The notes under the pieces were generated by a model. That model saw only the letters and a program-made list of their open reading frames with translations. It was not told where the DNA came from and did not search any database. From contig NZ_LMEA01000012.1 of NCBI RefSeq assembly GCF_001425235.1, positions 286,391-350,390 of the forward strand: DNA of 64,000 nt, given 5' to 3'. This DNA comes from Devosia sp. Root413D1. GTDB taxonomy: Bacteria > Pseudomonadota > Alphaproteobacteria > Rhizobiales > Devosiaceae. Numbering within the stretch: the stretch's first letter is position 1; the number at the start of each line of letters is the position of its first letter. Shown here piece after piece: positions 6,015 through 15,120 of this stretch. The translations under genes and the position numbers were made by a program.

Positions 6015-7967
6015 ATGACCGAACCGCTGATTTCCATCCGGCAACTGCGCCGGGAGTATCCGATCGGGGCCGAGAGCATCACGGTGCTCAGGGATATCGA
6101 CCTCGACATCGCGGCCGGGGAGATGATCGCCATCATCGGCCAATCAGGCTCGGGCAAGTCGACGCTGATGAACGTGCTGGGCTGCCTCGACAATGGCTGG
6201 ACCGGCGAATATCGGCTGGCCGGACGCGACATCGCGCGGCTCCAGCCCGATGAGCTGGCCGAACTGCGCCGCGAGTATTTCGGCTTCATCTTCCAACGCT
6301 ACCAGCTGCTGGCCGATCTCGATGCGCTCGAGAATGTCGAGGTGCCGGCGATCTATGCGGGCGCCCGGAAACAAGCGCGGCGGGAGCGGGCCCACCAGCT
6401 GCTGGAACGGCTGGGGCTGGGTGAGCGCCTGACGCACCGGCCGAACGCGCTGTCCGGCGGCCAGCAGCAGCGCGTCAGCGTGGCCCGAGCGCTGATCAAT
6501 GGCGGCGAGATCATCCTCGCGGACGAGCCGACCGGAGCGCTCGATTCCAAAAGCGGCAAGGAGCTGATGGCGCTGCTCAAGGAGCTCAACGCCGAAGGCC
6601 ACACCATCATCATCGTTACCCACGATCCGACCGTCGCGGCTGAGGCCGACCGGGTGGTGGAGCTGAGCGACGGCGTGATCGTCGCCGACCGGCGCAAGGA
6701 TGAAACTGCCCCGCCGGTGCAGAAGGCCGCGGAGACGATCAGGCGGGTCCCGCGCTGGCGCGAGGCGCTGGACCGGGTCGGCGAGGCGTTCCAGATGGCG
6801 CTCAGGGCGCTGTCGAGCCATCGGCTGCGCACCTTCCTCACCATGCTCGGCATCATCATCGGCATCGCCTCGGTGGTGTCAGTGGTGGCGCTGGGGCAAG
6901 GCAGCCAGCAGACGGTACTCGACCGGATCAGCTCGATCGGCACCAACACCATCAACGTCATGCCCGGCACCAGCGCTGCGGACCGGCGGCGCGATGCGAT
7001 CCGCACGCTGGTGCCGGCGGATGCCGCGGCCATTGCGGCCGAGAAATTCGCCGACAGTGTGACGCCGCAGGTGTCGAGCAGCGGCCAGGCGCGCTATCGC
7101 AATGTCAGCGCCGCAGCGCAGATCCAGGGCGTCGGCGCCGACTACTTCCGGGTGAACAACCGCAGCTTCGTCGAAGGCGCAGCCTTCGATGCGGCCAGCA
7201 CCAGTGCGCTGGCGCAGGTGGCGGTGATCGACACCACGGCGCGCGACACGCTGTTCACCAATGGCGAAGATGCGGTCGGGCAAGTGGTGCTGGTCGGCAA
7301 CGTGCCGCTGAGGATCATCGGCGTAGTGGCGGCGAGCACCAACAATTTCGGCCCGCAGTCGAGTTCGATCAGCATCTGGATGCCCTACACCACGGCGATG
7401 TCGCGGATCCTGGGGCAGAGCTGGCTCTCGAGCATCACCGTCCGCATCGCCGACAGCGCCGATGTCACCGAGGCACAGGCGGAGATCCAGGCGCTGCTCG
7501 AGCAGCGGCACGGCACGGTGGATTTCAGCCTGCAGAACACCGACACGATCCGCGAGACCATCCAGTCGACCTCGCAGACCCTGACGCTGCTGATCTCGGC
7601 GATCGCGGTGATCTCACTGATCGTCGGCGGCATCGGCGTGATGAACATCATGCTGGTGTCGGTACGCGAGCGGACCCGGGAGATCGGGGTGCGCATGGCG
7701 GTCGGGGCACGGCAGGGCGATATCCTGCAGCAGTTCCTGATCGAGGCGGTGCTGGTCTGCCTGATCGGCGGCACGGTGGGCGTTCTGCTGTCACTGGGGA
7801 TCGGTTTCGGCGTCGAGAAACTGGTGAGCGGGCTCAGCTTCATCTACTCGCCGACGACAATCATCGCGGCGTTCGTCTCGTCGAGCCTGATCGGCGTGCT
7901 GTTCGGCTTCATGCCGGCGCGTTCGGCAGCGCGGCTCGATCCGGTGGTGGCGCTGGCCAGCGAGTGA
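6015..7967 (+). CDS. macB: MacB-like ABC exporter, fused ATPase-permease
   Basis: Protein of 650 residues with the usual MacB order. The N-terminal ATPase has Walker A GQSGSGKS (about residues 42-49), signature LSGGQQQR and Walker B ILADEPTGALD. Then comes a first membrane helix (LTMLGIIIGIASVVSVVALG), a large periplasmic domain (about 300-520) and three C-terminal helices with VRERTREIGVRMAVGA. It works with MacA by mechanotransmission to export peptides, macrolides or lipids. No outer-membrane TolC-like gene is adjacent. Start ATG at 6015, 10 bases after macA. Confidence 0.92.
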   Translation: MTEPLISIRQLRREYPIGAESITVLRDIDLDIAAGEMIAIIGQSGSGKSTLMNVLGCLDNGWTGEYRLAGRDIARLQPDELAELRREYFGFIFQRYQLLADLDALENVEVPAIYAGARKQARRERAHQLLERLGLGERLTHRPNALSGGQQQRVSVARALINGGEIILADEPTGALDSKSGKELMALLKELNAEGHTIIIVTHDPTVAAEADRVVELSDGVIVADRRKDETAPPVQKAAETIRRVPRWREALDRVGEAFQMALRALSSHRLRTFLTMLGIIIGIASVVSVVALGQGSQQTVLDRISSIGTNTINVMPGTSAADRRRDAIRTLVPADAAAIAAEKFADSVTPQVSSSGQARYRNVSAAAQIQGVGADYFRVNNRSFVEGAAFDAASTSALAQVAVIDTTARDTLFTNGEDAVGQVVLVGNVPLRIIGVVAASTNNFGPQSSSISIWMPYTTAMSRILGQSWLSSITVRIADSADVTEAQAEIQALLEQRHGTVDFSLQNTDTIRETIQSTSQTLTLLISAIAVISLIVGGIGVMNIMLVSVRERTREIGVRMAVGARQGDILQQFLIEAVLVCLIGGTVGVLLSLGIGFGVEKLVSGLSFIYSPTTIIAAFVSSSLIGVLFGFMPARSAARLDPVVALASE

Positions 7968-7982
7968 GGCGGTGGCCTGGAG

Positions 7983-8684
7983 TTACCAGACGCCCGGAAT
8001 CCAGCGGAAACGGACCCGCTGCATGTAGCCGGAGTAACCCTTTAGCTCCTCGCTGAGAGTTGCTTCCTCGGCGAGGGTGCGCAGCGCCAGGGCAACGGCA
8101 CAGATGGCGGCTGGGATGACCGCCACGAGCGAGGCCAGCGCCAGCGCCGTGCCGATGCCGAGCGCCACGCCGCCGATATAGCCGGGATGGCGGATCGTGG
8201 CGTAAGGGCCGGCGTCGATGACCTGGTGCCCCCGATCGGTCTGGATGCGCACCGTGAGTTCGAAGTGCCGGTTGACGCCCTGCGCCCAGGCGGTGAGGCA
8301 GAAGCCGGCGGCAAAGATCAGATAACCAAGCCAGACCACCCCATCTGGCAATTGCGACCAGCCGAAGCGATAGTCGAGCCCGGCCACCGGCAGGATGGCG
8401 GCCATCGAGGTGAGGGTCACGGCGACGAAGGCGAGGTCCCATGACTTGCTGCCAGCCTGAGGCTTGCGCCGGATGGCGAAGAGTTCGGGATCGACCCGCC
8501 AGATGTAGACGATCGCCACGAGGATCGCTGCGACGAAGATCGCGAGGTACCACCAGGCCCGAGGCCACTCGAGCGTGCCGGCGGGCAGGAACAGCAACAC
8601 GGCCATGACCAGCAGGGTCACCGCGAGCGAGCCAAGCGCGCGGTACTCGTCGGAGCCGAACCGGGGATGTGTGGCGTCGGACAT
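7983..8684 (-). CDS. Isoprenylcysteine carboxyl methyltransferase-like membrane protein
   Basis: Protein of 233 residues with about six hydrophobic segments and the family motif RHPGYIGG, followed by an EEATL..EL stretch and a C-terminal RVRFRWIPGVW, as in ICMT/PEMT-like SAM-dependent membrane methyltransferases. The substrate in bacteria of this type is usually unknown. Start 8684 (MSDATHPR) is supported by GGAGG 6 bases upstream; an earlier in-frame ATG would add an unconserved Arg/Ser-rich tail. It converges with macB across 15 bases. Confidence 0.75.
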   Translation of the reverse strand: MSDATHPRFGSDEYRALGSLAVTLLVMAVLLFLPAGTLEWPRAWWYLAIFVAAILVAIVYIWRVDPELFAIRRKPQAGSKSWDLAFVAVTLTSMAAILPVAGLDYRFGWSQLPDGVVWLGYLIFAAGFCLTAWAQGVNRHFELTVRIQTDRGHQVIDAGPYATIRHPGYIGGVALGIGTALALASLVAVIPAAICAVALALRTLAEEATLSEELKGYSGYMQRVRFRWIPGVW

Positions 8685-8854
8685 GGGAGGCCTCCGCTGA
8701 CAAGGGGATTTTACTCCCGTTGTGGAGGCGGAGTCACGTGCGCTTGTGGCCACTGGCTGGGGCACTTGAGTTCATCGCTAAAACCAGCAGTCGGCGTGCC
8801 CTCCCCCGTAAACGGGAGAGGGCCGCCGACTGCACGCTCAGGTAAGAGAGCCGC

Positions 8855-9868
8855 CTAATGCTGGTGCGGGTGCTGCTCGTCGAACTCGTGCGGCTTGAAG
8901 TGATAGTCGGCCGAGCAGAACTCGCAGACCACCTCGATCTCACCGTCGACCACCATCTCCTGGCGTTCCTCGGCCGAGAAATTGTCGCGCAGCATCGCCT
9001 CGATCCGTTCGGCCGAGCAGGTGCAGCGCTCCTCGAGCGCGATCGGCTCGAAGACGCGGACGCCGGTCTCGTGGAACAGCCGGAACAACAGCCGCTCGGC
9101 AGAGACGTCGGGGTCGGCCAGCTCGTCGTCGCCGACGGTCGACAGCAGCGCCCGGGTGGTCGTCCACTTGTCGTCTTCGACGAAATCCGGGTCGACCATC
9201 TCAGGGTTGTCGAAATCGCCGTCGCCCGGCAGGTCCGGCATCACCGACTGGCCGTGCGGCGGCAGGAACTGCACCAGCGCGCCACCGGCCCGCCATTGCG
9301 GGCCACCGGCGCCGCGCACCGAATGCTCGGCGACGGCGAGGCGCACCAGGGTCGGAATCTGCTCGGACTGCTGGAAGTAGGCATGCGCCACATCCTCGAG
9401 CGTACCGCCCTCGAGCGCCACGATACCCTGATAGCGCTCCATATGGACGCCCTGGTCGACGGTCATGGCAAGGTGACCCTTGCCGAGCAGTTGCCCCGGC
9501 TTGGTCTCGCCGCGCTCGATCGCCATCATCACCGCGTCGGCATCGAAGCGGGCATAGCCGCGCAGGCCATCCGGCGCATCGAGGTCGACGACGATCAGGT
9601 TCACCGGCCCATCGGTCTGGGTCTGCATGATGAAGCGGCCCTCGAACTTCAGCGAGGAGCCGATCAGCGAGGCCAGCACCACGGCTTCGCCGAGCAGGCG
9701 CGCCACCGGAGCGGGGTAGTTGTGGCGGGTGAGGATCGCATCGAGCGCCGGCCCAAGGCGAACCACACGGCCACGGCTGTCGAGCCCATCGAGGGTGAAG
9801 GGCACCACGACATCATCGCCCGACTCCGGGCGATCGAGGCCATAGGTGCTGAGCTCAGTCTGAGTCAT
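8855..9868 (-). CDS. hslO: Redox-regulated holdase chaperone Hsp33
   Basis: Protein of 337 residues. The N-terminal holdase domain has GLDGLDSRGRVVRLG and RALLSTVGDDEL. The C-terminal zinc centre is complete, with CTCS near residue 275 and CEFC near residue 315, the four cysteines whose oxidation activates the chaperone. An acidic His-rich tail ends the protein. The start at 9868 (MTQTELS) matches the usual N-terminus; a longer frame exists upstream without homology. It is 92 bases downstream of argF on the same strand, an arrangement common in alphaproteobacteria. Confidence 0.92.
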   Translation of the reverse strand: MTQTELSTYGLDRPESGDDVVVPFTLDGLDSRGRVVRLGPALDAILTRHNYPAPVARLLGEAVVLASLIGSSLKFEGRFIMQTQTDGPVNLIVVDLDAPDGLRGYARFDADAVMMAIERGETKPGQLLGKGHLAMTVDQGVHMERYQGIVALEGGTLEDVAHAYFQQSEQIPTLVRLAVAEHSVRGAGGPQWRAGGALVQFLPPHGQSVMPDLPGDGDFDNPEMVDPDFVEDDKWTTTRALLSTVGDDELADPDVSAERLLFRLFHETGVRVFEPIALEERCTCSAERIEAMLRDNFSAEERQEMVVDGEIEVVCEFCSADYHFKPHEFDEQHPHQH

Positions 9869-9960
9869 CCATAATCCAATCTCGCGGAAGCGACCCCGCT
9901 CCGCTATCGGATCGAGGTCCCGCGCTGGTTCGTGTCGCGCATAATAGTATCGCAGAACGA

Positions 9961-10896
9961 CTAGATGTTCTGCCGGTCTTGGCCCAGTGCCCAGCACAGG
10001 ATCGCCTTCTGGGCGTGAAGCCGGTTTTCGGCTTCATCAAAGACCACCGATTGCGGCCCGTCTATGACCTCGTCGGTCACCTCGTCGCCGCGATGGGCCG
10101 GAAGGCAGTGCATGAACAGCGCGTCCTTTTCGGCCAAGCCCATCAATTGGGTATTCACCTGGTAGGGTTTCAAGGCCCGGCGACGCTCGGCGGCATCGGT
10201 ATCGCCCATCGACACCCAGGTGTCGGTGATGACGAGGTCGGCGCCGCGCACCGCTTCCTCGGGATCCTCGATCAGCCGGACGGCCGGACCGGCCTTCTTG
10301 ATGTCGGCGAGCAGGTCCTTTTCCGGGGCATATTCCTCCGGAACCGCGATGGTGAGCTCGGCGCCGAACAGCTCGGCGGCGTTCACCCAGCTGGCCAGCA
10401 CGTTGTTGCTGTCGCCGACCCAGGCCACCTTGGCGCCCTTGATGTTCCCGCGGTGCTCTTCGAAGGTCATGACGTCGGCCATCACCTGGCAGGGATGAGC
10501 ACGGCGGGTCAGGCCGTTGATCACCGGCACGGTGGCGGCCTCGGCCAGGTCGAGCAGATCCTGATGGGTGAGGATGCGGATCATGATCGCATCGACATAG
10601 CGCGACATCACCTTGGCGGTGTCGGCGAGGGTTTCCTCACGGGACAGCTGCATTTCCTGGCCGGTGAGGAAGATGGTCTCGCCGCCGAGCTGGCGCATGC
10701 CGACATCGAAGCTGACGCGGGTGCGGGTGGATTGGCGCTCGAAGATCATCGCCAGCACCTTGTCCTTGAGGAGCAGCGGTCGATCGCCCTTTTTCAGTCG
10801 GTCCTTGAGTTCGACGGCCTGGTTGAGCATGCCGCGCAGCGTCGTGGCATCGAAATCGTCGAGATTGAGGAAGTGCCTAGGTGGGGTAGCGGTCAT
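9961..10896 (-). CDS. argF: Ornithine carbamoyltransferase (anabolic)
   Basis: Protein of 311 residues converting ornithine and carbamoyl phosphate to citrulline in arginine synthesis. The carbamoyl-phosphate loop STRTR is at residues 56-60, HPCQ is in the hinge region, and the catalytic Cys loop reads [11 protein letters not shown] near the C-terminus. AGGAG lies about 11 bases upstream of the ATG. It is 79 bases downstream of argD and precedes hslO, so argD-argF-hslO is a probable operon. Confidence 0.95.
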   Translation of the reverse strand: MTATPPRHFLNLDDFDATTLRGMLNQAVELKDRLKKGDRPLLLKDKVLAMIFERQSTRTRVSFDVGMRQLGGETIFLTGQEMQLSREETLADTAKVMSRYVDAIMIRILTHQDLLDLAEAATVPVINGLTRRAHPCQVMADVMTFEEHRGNIKGAKVAWVGDSNNVLASWVNAAELFGAELTIAVPEEYAPEKDLLADIKKAGPAVRLIEDPEEAVRGADLVITDTWVSMGDTDAAERRRALKPYQVNTQLMGLAEKDALFMHCLPAHRGDEVTDEVIDGPQSVVFDEAENRLHAQKAILCWALGQDRQNI

Positions 10897-10975
10897 TTTG
10901 GGACCTCTCCTTTTCGGAACGCGCCGAGCGGGAGCTGCTGTCTCCCGCCCTTCAGATCGCGTGCCGTGAATGGGA

Positions 10976-12175
10976 TCAGGCAGTTGCCGCCTTGCTGGGG
11001 GCTTCGGCCTCGATGGCCTCGAAGACGGCCGCGAGCTTGCCTACGGCCTCCTCGATATCGGCTTCAGTCACCACCAGCGGCGGCAACAGGCGCAGCACGT
11101 TCTCATTGGCGGTCATGGCCAGCATGTGATGCTCGTCACGCAGCCGCGCTGCCACGTCGCGCACTGGCGAGGCGATGCGGATGCCGGCGAGCAGGCCCTT
11201 GCCGCGCAGCTCGAGCACCTGGCTCGGGAAGCGCTGCGCCAGCTGCTGCAGGTGCCAGTTGAGCCGCTGGCCCATCTTGTCGACATGATCGAAGAAGCCG
11301 GGCGCCAGCATGCGGTCGAGCACCGCATTGCCCATGGCCGAGGCCAGTGGGTTGCCGCCATAGGTCGAGCCATGCGTGCCGGGGATCATCGAGTTGGCCA
11401 CCTCGCCCTTGGCGAGGCAGGCGCCGAGCGGGAAGCCGGCGCCGATGCCCTTGGCGACGGCCATGATGTCGGGCTCGATGCCGCTCCACTCATAGGCAAA
11501 GAACTTGCCGGTGCGGCCGTAACCGCACTGCACTTCATCGAGGATCAGCAGCATGCCGTGCTTGTCGCAGAGGGCGCGCAGGCCCCGCATGTACTCGGCG
11601 GTCATGGCGGTGACGCCGCCCTCGCCCTGTACCGGTTCGATAAGGATGGCGCAGGTTTTGGGAGTAATCGCGGCCTCGACGGCCTTCAGGTCGCCGGGCG
11701 CCAGATGCTTGAAGCCTTCAAGCGCCGGGCCAAAACCTTCGAGATAGTGCTCGTTGCCGGAGGCGGCGATCATGCCCATGGTGCGGCCATGGAAGGAGCC
11801 GGTGAAGGCGATGATCTCGTAGCGGTCCGTCTCACCCTTGGCCCAGAAATAGTGCCGGGCGGTCTTGACCGCGCACTCCACCGCCTCGGTACCCGAGTTG
11901 GTGAAGAAGCACGCGTCGGCGAAGGTGTTCTCGACCAGCCGCTGGCCGAGCCGCTCCTGCTCGGGAATGGTGAAGGTGTTGGCCGTGTGCCAGACCTTCT
12001 CGGCCGCCGCCTTCAGCGCCGCCACCATGTGCGGGTCGCCGTGGCCCAGCGCATTGACCGCCACGCCGGCGTGGAAATCGAGGTAGGGCGTGCCGTCCTG
12101 CGCGAACAATCGCACGCCCTCGCCCCGCTCAAAAGCGAGGTCGGACCGGGCATACGTACCGTACAGCGCAGACAT
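10976..12175 (-). CDS. argD: Acetylornithine aminotransferase
   Basis: Protein of 399 residues, class-III PLP aminotransferase, transferring the amino group between glutamate and N-acetylglutamate semialdehyde (and often acting in lysine synthesis). The motif [14 protein letters not shown] and the PLP lysine in [15 protein letters not shown] are visible. Start 12175 ([10 protein letters not shown]) has AAGGGG 8 bases upstream. The frame stays open far upstream to about 13111, but that part is the antisense of gcrA and was not used. It diverges from gcrA. Confidence 0.93.
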   Translation of the reverse strand: MSALYGTYARSDLAFERGEGVRLFAQDGTPYLDFHAGVAVNALGHGDPHMVAALKAAAEKVWHTANTFTIPEQERLGQRLVENTFADACFFTNSGTEAVECAVKTARHYFWAKGETDRYEIIAFTGSFHGRTMGMIAASGNEHYLEGFGPALEGFKHLAPGDLKAVEAAITPKTCAILIEPVQGEGGVTAMTAEYMRGLRALCDKHGMLLILDEVQCGYGRTGKFFAYEWSGIEPDIMAVAKGIGAGFPLGACLAKGEVANSMIPGTHGSTYGGNPLASAMGNAVLDRMLAPGFFDHVDKMGQRLNWHLQQLAQRFPSQVLELRGKGLLAGIRIASPVRDVAARLRDEHHMLAMTANENVLRLLPPLVVTEADIEEAVGKLAAVFEAIEAEAPSKAATA

Positions 12176-12568
12176 CTTCGCACCCCTTTCATGGGCTCGT
12201 TCCGGGACTGTTGCAAAAGCCCCACAAAAACCAAAAACGCGCTGCGAAAATGCGGCGCGTTGCAGGCTCTCCATATGCCTTTGTGGAGTACTTAAGTCAA
12301 CGGAAACGGGGCTTGCCACCCTCAAGTGCCTGATTTGAAGCGGCTTCCGACGACGGCCAAATTGCAGACGCTTTTTCCCCGTGTAAAACGGCGGCGACTC
12401 TTGCACCGGATTCCGCGACCCGTGTAGTATCAAGGCATTGGGACACGATATCTCGTGTGGCGGACCCATCAGACCTACGATGCGTAGCGTATCGGGCTGT
12501 TGCTGAGGCAACGGCACGGCTGAGGAGTCTGTCAGAGTCCTGAATGGCGGTTTAGGAGCGGATAGTTG
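12176..12568. promoter_or_regulatory. argD/gcrA divergent intergenic region with four GANTC sites
   Basis: There is no gene in these 393 bases. GANTC (CcrM methylation) sites are at 12396-12400, 12409-12413, 12525-12529 and 12535-12539, the last two 30-44 bases before the gcrA start. An inverted repeat ACACGA-TATC-TCGTGT lies at 12443-12458. In Caulobacter several cell-cycle promoters are controlled by GANTC methylation together with GcrA, so autoregulation is likely here. The sites are seen directly; the control is inferred. Confidence 0.6.
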
Positions 12569-13135
12569 ATGGGCTGGACTGAAGAACGCGTCGAGCTGCT
12601 CAAGAAACTTTGGCTTGAGGGGCTGAGCGCCAGTCAGATCGCGGGCGTATTGGGCGAAGGCGTTACCCGTAATGCGGTGATCGGCAAGGTGCATCGGCTG
12701 AAGCTCTCGGGCCGTGCCAAACCGGCGACGTCGACCCCGCGGGTGCGCAGCGCACCGCGCCCGGCTGCCCGTCGCGTCTCGTCGCCTGCCAGCACCTCGC
12801 GTTCGAGCGGGCTGGGCACGGTGATGAAGACCCGCAACTCGATGAATGTCGGGGGCGGCGGCGGTGGCGGTGCCATTCACGGCGCGACGGCGCTGAAGAT
12901 GGAAGAGGAATTCGCGGTCGAGATGGAGATGGCGCCGCAGGCGGCCGAACTCTTCATTCCGGTGGAACAGCGGCTGACCCTGCTGCAGCTCAGCGAACAC
13001 ACCTGTAAGTGGCCGATCGGCGATCCGCTGACCCCGGACTTCTACTTCTGCGGCCAGCACTCGAACGAGGGCAAGCCTTACTGCGAGTTCCACTCGCGCC
13101 GGGCCTACCACCAGATCGACAAGAAGAAGCGCTGA
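12569..13135 (+). CDS. gcrA: GcrA cell-cycle regulator
   Basis: Protein of 188 residues. The N-terminal helix-turn-helix opens with GWTEERVELLKKLW and GVTRNAVIGKVHRL, the signature of GcrA, which binds sigma70-RNA polymerase at methylated GANTC promoters. A basic Ser/Arg/Pro linker with seven glycines follows. The C-terminal sigma-interaction domain has HTCKWPIGDP and YCEFHSRRAYH. AGGAG is 10 bases before the ATG at 12569. The gene is monocistronic and followed by a clear intrinsic terminator. Confidence 0.96.
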   Translation: MGWTEERVELLKKLWLEGLSASQIAGVLGEGVTRNAVIGKVHRLKLSGRAKPATSTPRVRSAPRPAARRVSSPASTSRSSGLGTVMKTRNSMNVGGGGGGGAIHGATALKMEEEFAVEMEMAPQAAELFIPVEQRLTLLQLSEHTCKWPIGDPLTPDFYFCGQHSNEGKPYCEFHSRRAYHQIDKKKR

Positions 13136-13156
13136 GCATCGCTTGAGGTTTCACCA

Positions 13157-13182
13157 AAAGGCCGGGAGCAATCCCGGCCTTT
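13157..13182 (+). terminator. Intrinsic terminator after gcrA
   Basis: AAAGGCCGGGA-GCAA-TCCCGGCCTTT, an 11-bp perfect stem with a 4-base loop ending in T residues, 21 bases past the gcrA stop. Confidence 0.85.
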
Positions 13183-13218
13183 GTCGTTTGTAGCGTCTGA
13201 GCGAAGCGGGAGGACAGC

Positions 13219-13779
13219 ATGGCGACAACGACGTACCTGGCGCTGCTGCGCGGCATCAATGTCGGCGGCAAGAACAAGGTGCCGATGGCGGGGTTGAAGA
13301 AACTGCTGGAGGAGATCGGGCTCGAGGATGTCTCGACCTACATCGCCTCAGGCAACGCCATGTTCCGCTCGCAACTCACGGCCTCGAGCATCGCCCGAAA
13401 GATCGAGGACGGGCTGACCTCGGCGTTCAAGCTGGATGACGAGCTGGTCAAAGTGCTGGTGCTCAGCCACGACCAGATAAAGGCGATTGTCGACAAACGC
13501 CCCAAAGGGTTCGGCGACACGCCCGACAAATATCACAGCGATGCGGTGTTCCTGATGGACATCGACCGCGACGAGGCCTTTGCTCTGTTCAAGCCGCGCG
13601 ATGGCGTCGACCAGGTGTGGCCCGGCGAGGGCATGATCTACTCGCAGCGGCTCAGCGCCGAGCGGACCAAGAGCCGGCTCAGCAAGATCATGGAGTCCCC
13701 GCTCTATAAATCGATGACCATCCGCAGCTGGCAGACGACGCAGAAACTGCTGGAGCTGCTGGAGGCGATGAAGCAGTAG
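13219..13779 (+). CDS. DUF1697 family protein
   Basis: Protein of 186 residues with the family opening YLALLRGINVGGKNKVPMAGL and the conserved YIASGNAMF segment. DUF1697 proteins have a ferredoxin-like fold and no established biochemical role. GGGAGGAC lies before the ATG. It stands alone between the gcrA terminator and a repeat element, and no neighbour suggests a function. Confidence 0.85.
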   Translation: MATTTYLALLRGINVGGKNKVPMAGLKKLLEEIGLEDVSTYIASGNAMFRSQLTASSIARKIEDGLTSAFKLDDELVKVLVLSHDQIKAIVDKRPKGFGDTPDKYHSDAVFLMDIDRDEAFALFKPRDGVDQVWPGEGMIYSQRLSAERTKSRLSKIMESPLYKSMTIRSWQTTQKLLELLEAMKQ

Positions 13780-13837
13780 TCGAGCCAGTCTGGAACCTCA
13801 ACCGCCCCACCCCGCCTGCCGCCCCACCCCCTCCCAT

Positions 13838-13926
13838 CCTCCCCCATCAAGGGGGAGGTGCCGTTCAGTGTGTGAGGCACGATCCAATCCACGCACCGGC
13901 CCCCACCTCCCCCTCGATGGGGGAGG
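13838..13926. repeat. Intergenic palindromic repeat (CCTCCCCC family)
   Basis: Arms CCTCCCCCATCAAGGGGGAG (from 13838) and its inverted counterpart (ending near 13926) form a long stem-loop between two genes. It belongs to a family also seen at 18459, 33990, 49741, 50931, 54385 and 55869. The rest of 13780-13991 is low-complexity C-rich sequence without a gene. Confidence 0.75.
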
Positions 13927-13991
13927 CAAGCGCAGCTTGTGAGCGCAAGCGAACTAGCGAAGCTCGGAGGGGGTGGTGCCACCCCCTCGAA

Positions 13992-14360
13992 CTAGCGCGC
14001 TGCCCCCTCACCTCCAAGGTAGGCCACCGCCGCCGCGAGCACCTCATGCACGTCCTGCCGGCTGCCATCCGGACCAATGATCCGCAGGCGCTGCACGGTG
14101 TGGCCGTTGTAGAGGCTGACCATGAAATCCTCGACGCCGAGCTTGCCGTAGTCGACAAGCGGCACTTCGACGGCTTCGGTGACGAGCTGGGCGCGGCCGG
14201 CGACCACCTCGAAGATGGTGGCGAGCGCCGGGTGGGCGCCGGCCAAGCCGGAGCGAAATTCCAGCACATCGGCCGCCGGCTCGGCGCGGGAGCTGAAGAC
14301 CCGGTCGGCGTAGGCATCGACGAGATGGGCCGCGAGCATCGCCTTCCGGCGCGACAGCAT
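13992..14360 (-). CDS. Hypothetical protein downstream of dienelactone hydrolase
   Basis: Predicted 122 residues from ATG 14360 (MLSRRKAML). The frame is open further upstream into the hydrolase gene, but no start with a ribosome site is seen there, so the N-terminus is uncertain. The protein looks like a small alpha+beta domain (VPLVDYGKLGVEDFMVSLYNGH, TVQRLRIIGPDGSRQD). I do not recognise a family. It lies 55 bases downstream of the dienelactone hydrolase gene and is probably cotranscribed. Confidence 0.5.
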   Translation of the reverse strand: MLSRRKAMLAAHLVDAYADRVFSSRAEPAADVLEFRSGLAGAHPALATIFEVVAGRAQLVTEAVEVPLVDYGKLGVEDFMVSLYNGHTVQRLRIIGPDGSRQDVHEVLAAAVAYLGGEGAAR

Positions 14361-14415
14361 GGCCTTCTTGGCGTCGGCCGCTGCCTCCTTGAGATAGGCG
14401 AGGTGACGGGCGAGG

Positions 14416-15087
14416 TCAGAGGTGCTTATGGAAGAACTCCAGCGAGCGCACCGAGGCCTTGGTGCACGAGGCTTCGTCGAACTTTTCCGGCCGGTCGCTG
14501 TTACAGAAGCCGTGGTCACCGCTGTAGACGTAGATGTCGGCTTCGGGGTGGCGGGCCTTCAACTGCTCGACCTGCTCGAGCGGGATGCCCTGGTCCTTGT
14601 CGCCGTAATGCATCTCGATCGGCACCTTGGGTGTCAGCTCGATATAGTTCGGCACGCCACCGCCATAGTAGCCGGAAGCAGCGCTGAGGCCCTCAAGCTT
14701 GCTGGCGGCGATCCAGCTGACGCGGCCGCCGAAGCAGTAGCCGGTGATGCCCACCTTGCCGGCTTCGGAAGCGGCCGCGATGGCGGCTTCGACGTCGGTC
14801 ATGGCACTATCCATCGAGAACTTCTTCATCAGCTCGCCGACCAGCGGAAAGTGGTCGGCGCCATAGTTCTCGCTCTCGAAGCCATACTCGGCGCGGTCGA
14901 ACATCGCCGGAGCGATGGTGAGGTAGCCGTGGCGGGCCCAGCGGTCGGCAACACTGCGGATCCAGTTGCTGAGGCCCCAGACCTCCTGGATCAGCACCAC
15001 GCCGCCACGCGGCTTGCCTTCCGGGGCGGCGCGGTAGGCGTTGAGGACGAAGCCATCGGCAGCGGTGAGTTTGATGCGTTCGCCCAT
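14416..15087 (-). CDS. Dienelactone hydrolase family protein
   Basis: Protein of 223 residues, alpha/beta hydrolase. The nucleophile elbow GYCFGG supplies Cys near residue 118, the acid is in HYGDKDQGI and the base is in SGDHGF, the Cys-Asp-His triad of the dienelactone hydrolase family. VVLIQEVWGL forms the oxyanion-side strand. True dienelactone hydrolases act in chlorocatechol or protoanemonin degradation; many homologues have other ester substrates, and no ring-cleavage pathway is adjacent. It follows the aldo-keto reductase gene by 33 bases. Confidence 0.87.
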   Translation of the reverse strand: MGERIKLTAADGFVLNAYRAAPEGKPRGGVVLIQEVWGLSNWIRSVADRWARHGYLTIAPAMFDRAEYGFESENYGADHFPLVGELMKKFSMDSAMTDVEAAIAAASEAGKVGITGYCFGGRVSWIAASKLEGLSAASGYYGGGVPNYIELTPKVPIEMHYGDKDQGIPLEQVEQLKARHPEADIYVYSGDHGFCNSDRPEKFDEASCTKASVRSLEFFHKHL

Positions 15088-15120
15088 GGGGCCTCCGGGG
15101 GTTGGACGTTGAAGCCTATC

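Noticed and set aside
12176-13111. N-terminal extension of ArgD into the gcrA region
   Set aside because: The extra residues are antisense of gcrA and unlike any aminotransferase; the start at 12175 has a good ribosome site.
13780-13991. CRISPR-like or satellite array suggested by repeated C-rich blocks
   Set aside because: The blocks are a single inverted repeat with no regularly spaced direct repeats or spacers.
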